Shown here one piece after another: positions 60,915 to 64,000 of a stretch of DNA of 64,000 bases. The stretch comes from Parafrankia elaeagni (GTDB taxonomy: Bacteria; Actinomycetota; Actinomycetes; Frankiales; Frankiaceae): NCBI RefSeq assembly GCF_000374165.1, contig NZ_KB893717.1, positions 302,286 to 366,285 of the forward strand. Reading direction: 5' to 3'. The notes beneath the pieces were generated by a model. That model was not told the origin of the DNA. It saw nothing but the letters and a program-made list of their open reading frames with translations, and searched no databases. How positions within the stretch are numbered: the first letter of the stretch is position 1; the number at the start of each line of letters is the position of its first letter. A program made the translations under genes and the position numbers.

Positions 60915-61377
60915 GGGTGGTTGCCCACATGCCGATGTCGCTCCGGAAGAGACTGCGCGGGCCGTCTGACACCTCTGTTGACGCTCGGGTCGAGGTAGAC
61001 TAGTTTCGTAAGTACGAACGAAAGTTCGTAAATATGCATAAGTCTAGATATGTATGAGCAGGCTCGTACACAGCTGAATGGTCGTGCACAGCTGAGCAGG
61101 CTCGTGTACAGCGAGGCTGTGTGCAGAAGGGCTGTGTAAACGCGGCCCGTGCACGCAGGGAGGTCGTCGCGGCGGCATTGCCGCGGCGGCATGGATGAGG
61201 GTGCCTGGCGACGACTCGGTGCTCCGGTGACCGGGGTCGTCCTCAGCGCGACCTGACGAGGTCCGTAACCGCGCGGGCACAGGCGTGACGCGGCCGGCGG
61301 CGATGGTCGAGCGCACCCCACCCCACACGACACGATCGTCGTCGTCCTGCGGCGGCGAACCAGAGGAGGCACGCGGG
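60915..61377. other. Intergenic region with promoter/operator, no gene until 61378
   Basis: Bases 60970-61080 are strongly AT-rich for this genome and contain the promoter at 60978. Around 61060-61140 the motif GTRCACAGCTGA/GAGCAGGCTCGT recurs (61067-61111), a short imperfect direct repeat. Nothing else is supported. Confidence 0.45.
60978..61030 (+). promoter_or_regulatory. Promoter with overlapping palindromic operators for the hydratase/IclR genes
   Basis: TTGACG (60978-60983), 17 bases, TAGTTT (61001-61006). Overlapping and following the -10 are TTCGTA-AG-TACGAA (61005-61018) and the perfect 7-bp inverted repeat TACGAAC-GAAA-GTTCGTA (61013-61030), continuing into AATATGCATAAG. The same half-sites occur at 58079-58114 and 59671-59687. 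A dimeric or tetrameric IclR-type repressor at the start site would block transcription. Confidence 0.6.
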
Positions 61378-61527
61378 ATGTCACGAGACCATCGGGCGCC
61401 GTTCGCGGTCCCGGGCCACCGGCGGATTCGTGCGGGGCTGCCGCGGCTCGGCGAGGTGGGCGAGGTCGACCGCCCCGCGCGCACGGTCGAGGCCCACGAG
61501 TCGCTCCCGGCCCCGGTAGCCCCATGA
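61378..61527 (+). CDS. Small ORF coupled to the hydratase gene, possible CoA-transferase C-terminal relic
   Basis: 49 residues; ATG at 61378 follows GAGGAGG, and the TGA stop overlaps the next ATG (ATGA). The stretch APFAVPGHRRIRAGLPRLGE resembles the C-terminus of CaiB/BaiF class III CoA-transferases (PxRxxGxxxxxxxxxPxLGEH), so it may be the end of a deleted transferase gene. It might also be only a translated leader. The real fold or role cannot be told from 49 residues. Confidence 0.4.
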   Translation: MSRDHRAPFAVPGHRRIRAGLPRLGEVGEVDRPARTVEAHESLPAPVAP

Positions 61528-62273
61528 CGGACCTGGTCACCATCGACTGCCAGGAGAACGTGGCGGTGGTGGAGATGCACCGGCCGCCGAACAACTTCTT
61601 CGACGAGGCCAGCCTCCGTGGGGTGGCGCAGGCCCTGCTTCACGTCGACGCCATGCCCGAGGTCCGTTGCGTGGTGCTCTGCTCCCAGGGGCGTCACTTC
61701 TGCGCGGGTGCCGATCTCCGCGACGTCGACGCGGACGGGCTGCGCCGGGTCTACCGCGAGGCGTTCACCATCTTCACCGCACGCAAGCCCGTCATCGCCG
61801 CCGTGCAGGGCGCCGCGATCGGCGGCGGTCTCGGGCTGGCGCTGGCTGCCGATTTCCGGGTCGCCGGCGAGAACGCGCGGTTCAGCGCGAACTTCGCCCG
61901 GCTGGGCTTCCACCACGGTTTCGGCCTTTCGGTCACCCTGCCGACGGTCGTGGGGAACCAGAAGGCGCGTGATCTGCTGTACACGGGGCGTTCGGTGCGG
62001 GCACCCGAGGCGCTCGCGATCGGGTTGTGCGACCGTGTCACGGCAGGCGAGCCGCGGGACGAGGCACTGGCGTGGGCTCGCGAGATCGCCCAGTCCGCGC
62101 CGCTGTCCCTGCTGTCGATCCGGTCGACCCTCCGGCGTGACCTCGTCTCGCAGGTCTCGGCGGCTCTCGACCTGGAGGCCGCCGCACAGGCGGTCCTACT
62201 CGGGACGGCCGACTTCCAGGAGGGAATCCAGGCGTCAATCGGCAAGCGTGCGCCGATCTTCGTCGGGGCCTGA
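61524..62273 (+). CDS. Enoyl-CoA hydratase/isomerase family protein
   Basis: 249 residues; ATG at 61524. Crotonase fold: VAVVEMHRPPNNFFDEASLRG, VRCVVLCSQGRHFCAGADL with the first oxyanion-hole part, and AVQGAAIGGGLGLALAADFRVA with the GGG turn. NARFSANFARLGFHHGFGLSVTLPTVVG is the region of the catalytic glutamates; here the second Glu position shows His/Gly instead of the usual E, so the chemistry may differ from plain hydration. It is the first enzyme gene behind the 60978 promoter and precedes the IclR gene. Confidence 0.88.
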   Translation: MTDLVTIDCQENVAVVEMHRPPNNFFDEASLRGVAQALLHVDAMPEVRCVVLCSQGRHFCAGADLRDVDADGLRRVYREAFTIFTARKPVIAAVQGAAIGGGLGLALAADFRVAGENARFSANFARLGFHHGFGLSVTLPTVVGNQKARDLLYTGRSVRAPEALAIGLCDRVTAGEPRDEALAWAREIAQSAPLSLLSIRSTLRRDLVSQVSAALDLEAAAQAVLLGTADFQEGIQASIGKRAPIFVGA

Positions 62274-62310
62274 GCGGGTGGTCCGTCGAGGGTGGGGTTA
62301 AATACTGGCC

Positions 62311-63072
62311 ATGACCGATGTTCCGGCCCCGAAGCCCGAGGGTGCCCCGCAGAACCACCGGACGATCGACCGGGTTACTCGCATCCTTGAAGAAGTCGTC
62401 TACAACCCCGGTATGACTTTTGTCGAGCTGGTGCGGGCACTGGACGCTCCGAAGAGTTCTGTTCACGGATTCGTCCGAGGGCTTCTCGCGGCAGGGTGGG
62501 TCTATGAGGAAGGCCATCGGTTCTATCTCGGCCCGGCACTCTACGGTCTGACCCTGGCCAGCGGCGGATTTCGCGCCGGAATGGTGACAGACGCCGATAT
62601 CGCATCACTCTACGAGGCGGCGGGTGTCACGGTTTTTGTCGGCGTCCAGGCCGGTGACCACCTGATCTACGTGTCGGAGTTCGGTGCGGACAGGCTGGCG
62701 GGCTTCGCGGCACGTAACAACATCCGCCGCACCATGCTGGGGACGGCTGGTGGCAAGGCGATTCTCGCGGCGCTGCCCGCCGCGCAGCGAGATGCGTACC
62801 TGCGTCGACGGAAGCCGGAGGAAGCCGCACTCGTGGACCAGTTCCTCGTCGAGTACGAGGACATCAGGAGGACGCGGATCGCCCAGAACACCCAGCATGC
62901 TGGTACGCGCTCCGCCATCGCGACGGTCGTGTCGGGCCAGTCAGGCGAACCGGTCGCCGAGGTCACCCTGGTGGGGCCCAGCACGGAAGTTCTGCCTCGT
63001 AGGGAACAACTGGCGGAGATGCTGCTCGAGCACGTCGACTCGTGGCGGCGCCGAGCTCCCCTTTCGCGTTAG
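62311..63072 (+). CDS. IclR-family transcriptional regulator
   Basis: 253 residues; ATG at 62311. N-terminal winged helix at about 18-70: RTIDRVTRILEEVVYNPG, FVELVRALDAPKSSVHGFVRGL (recognition), EGHRFYLGPALYGL. The C-terminal effector domain spans about 85-245: VFVGVQAGDHLIYVSEFGAD, MLGTAGGKAILAALP (IclR signature) and RSAIATVVSGQSGEPVAEVTLVGPSTEV. Binds a small molecule and, as a dimer of dimers, palindromes at promoters. It lies 37 bp behind the hydratase gene and probably controls this cluster through the boxes at 58099, 59671 and 61005. Confidence 0.92.
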   Translation: MTDVPAPKPEGAPQNHRTIDRVTRILEEVVYNPGMTFVELVRALDAPKSSVHGFVRGLLAAGWVYEEGHRFYLGPALYGLTLASGGFRAGMVTDADIASLYEAAGVTVFVGVQAGDHLIYVSEFGADRLAGFAARNNIRRTMLGTAGGKAILAALPAAQRDAYLRRRKPEEAALVDQFLVEYEDIRRTRIAQNTQHAGTRSAIATVVSGQSGEPVAEVTLVGPSTEVLPRREQLAEMLLEHVDSWRRRAPLSR

Positions 63073-63229
63073 CAGGACAGGGCAGACCGGCCCGTTTCTT
63101 TTCTCGACGAAAATTTCAGCGTTGAATTTCTGAAGAAGACGACCGGTTTCCGATGGCGACCCGGGGGTCGCACCGGTGCGTTACCGGAGTCGCCTCCGCG
63201 ACCGGTCGACAGACGAATCGGGAGTATCT

Positions 63230-64000
63230 GTGTCTGCCCAAGCCCGCTCCGCTCGTGCTCGCCGGTCGTGTCTGGCAGTTCCGGCTTCCAACCTGAAGAT
63301 GCTGGGTAAGGCGCAGGGCCTTCCCGCTGACCAGATCTTCTGTGATCTTGAGGACTCGGTGGCGCCGGGGGCGAAGGAGTCGGCGCGGGGGAACGTGGTG
63401 TCGGTGTTGAACGAGGGTGACTGGGCGGGTAAGACGCGGGTGGTGCGGGTGAATGACCTGACGACGAAGTGGACGTATCGGGATGTTGTGACGGTGGTGG
63501 AGGGTGCGGGGGCGAATCTGGACTGTGTGATGTTGCCGAAGGTGCAGACGGCGGCGCAGGTGCAGTGGCTGGATCTGTTGTTGACGCAGATCGAGGAGGT
63601 GATGGGTCTCGAGGTGGGGCGGATCGGTATCGAGGCGCAGATCGAGAACGCGTTGGGGTTGTCGAACGTGAAGGAGATCGCGTTCGCGAGCCCGCGGATC
63701 GAGACGATCATCTTTGGTCCGGCGGATTTCATGGCGTCGATGAACATGCCGTCGCTGGTGGTGGGTGCGTTGAGCCCGGACTATCCGGGGGATCCGTTCC
63801 ACTACGTGCTGTTCAAGATTCTGGAGGCGGCGCGGGCGCGGGGTGTGCAGGCGATTGACGGTCCGTTCCTGCAGATTCGTGATGTGGAGGCGTTCCGGGG
63901 GGTGGCGAAGAAGTCCGCGGCGTTGGGGTACGACGGTAAGTGGGTGTTGCATCCGGGGCAGATCGAGGCGGCGAACGAGATCTACGCGCCTCGGCAGGAG
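63230..64000 (+). CDS. HpcH/HpaI aldolase / CitE-type lyase (3' end beyond the window)
   Basis: 257 codons are inside the window; the gene continues past base 64000. GTG at 63230 follows GGAG. TIM-barrel of the CitE/malyl-CoA-lyase class: RRSCLAVPASNLKMLGKA, DQIFCDLEDSVAPGAKESAR with metal-binding residues, LDCVMLPKVQTAAQVQWLD, RIGIEAQIENALGL with the metal Glu, IIFGPADFMASM and KWVLHPGQIEAANE. It cleaves a malyl- or citramalyl-CoA type thioester. Its codon use (TTG, GTG, GGT, CCG, GAT) differs from the C-ending codons of its neighbours from about 63345 on. It follows the IclR gene and fits a degradation pathway. Confidence 0.9.
   Translation, partial: MSAQARSARARRSCLAVPASNLKMLGKAQGLPADQIFCDLEDSVAPGAKESARGNVVSVLNEGDWAGKTRVVRVNDLTTKWTYRDVVTVVEGAGANLDCVMLPKVQTAAQVQWLDLLLTQIEEVMGLEVGRIGIEAQIENALGLSNVKEIAFASPRIETIIFGPADFMASMNMPSLVVGALSPDYPGDPFHYVLFKILEAARARGVQAIDGPFLQIRDVEAFRGVAKKSAALGYDGKWVLHPGQIEAANEIYAPRQE

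Noticed and set aside
1-64000. tRNA, rRNA, riboswitches, complete insertion sequences
   Set aside because: Looked for cloverleaf-like segments, conserved riboswitch cores near bluB and purF, and transposase motifs; saw none. Reading by eye cannot exclude a diverged example.

Overview
The window is high-GC (roughly 70%) actinobacterial chromosome. Its core is a gene order also known from Streptomyces: purF, purM, a DUF3073 gene, an amino-acid (valine-type) dehydrogenase, an unknown conserved gene and bldC (17.8-24.3 kb). This order, BldC, many short G+C-rich tandem repeats in and between genes, and numerous GTG starts fit a filamentous soil actinomycete. Frankia or a close relative is my best guess, but that is inference. 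I saw no tRNA, rRNA, CRISPR array, complete insertion sequence or prophage.

Region by region. 0-2.5 kb: two tandem paralogous lipoprotein genes for branched-chain-type substrate-binding proteins, the first cut by the window edge, each preceded by the same 19-bp box. 2.5-5.2 kb: NarL/LuxR response regulator and membrane histidine kinase. 5.5-8.8 kb: MarR regulator, Gfo/Idh/MocA-like protein, RNA 2',3'-cyclic phosphodiesterase, a winged-helix domain without receiver, and a cupin. 9.0-12.6 kb: a small leader-peptide-like ORF, FMN reductase, flavin-reductase-like protein, sulfotransferase and a DUF2530 membrane protein; together they hint at sulfur/flavin metabolism. 12.7-17.4 kb: a 1225-residue GHKL (sacsin/Hsp90-like) ATPase divergent from a sterol-carrier-type protein. 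17.8-24.3 kb: the purF-bldC block. 24.5-36.4 kb: carboxylesterase, membrane protein, AraC/VOC pair, acyl-CoA dehydrogenase, His-rich membrane protein divergent from an OmpR two-component system, thiolase, BluB and ferredoxin. 36.4-42.3 kb: a large SARP/AfsR-like regulator, an FAD oxidoreductase and an SDR, all on the minus strand. 43.0-44.2 kb: an amidohydrolase behind a palindromic operator.

44.4-48.4 kb is a light-sensing module: a bacteriophytochrome whose output is a SpoIIE/PP2C phosphatase, a heme oxygenase that would make its biliverdin chromophore, and a divergent LuxR-type response regulator. 48.6-55.6 kb is a MacAB-like export cassette (adaptor, ATPase, permease, lipoprotein, second adaptor), with unusually Gly/Ser/Pro-rich adaptors. 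55.9-57.8 kb holds an aldo/keto reductase and an SDR.

58-64 kb looks like a catabolic regulon: AbrB-type membrane protein, maleylacetate-reductase-like iron alcohol dehydrogenase, enoyl-CoA hydratase, IclR regulator and a CitE/HpcH-type lyase cut by the window end. Three of its upstream regions share AT-rich palindromic boxes of the GTTCGNA...TNCGAAC type. In two of them the box lies directly downstream of or at a recognisable -10, as expected for a repressor operator. Phytochrome-phosphatase, the putative IclR operators and the leader-peptide-like ORF are the most interesting items.
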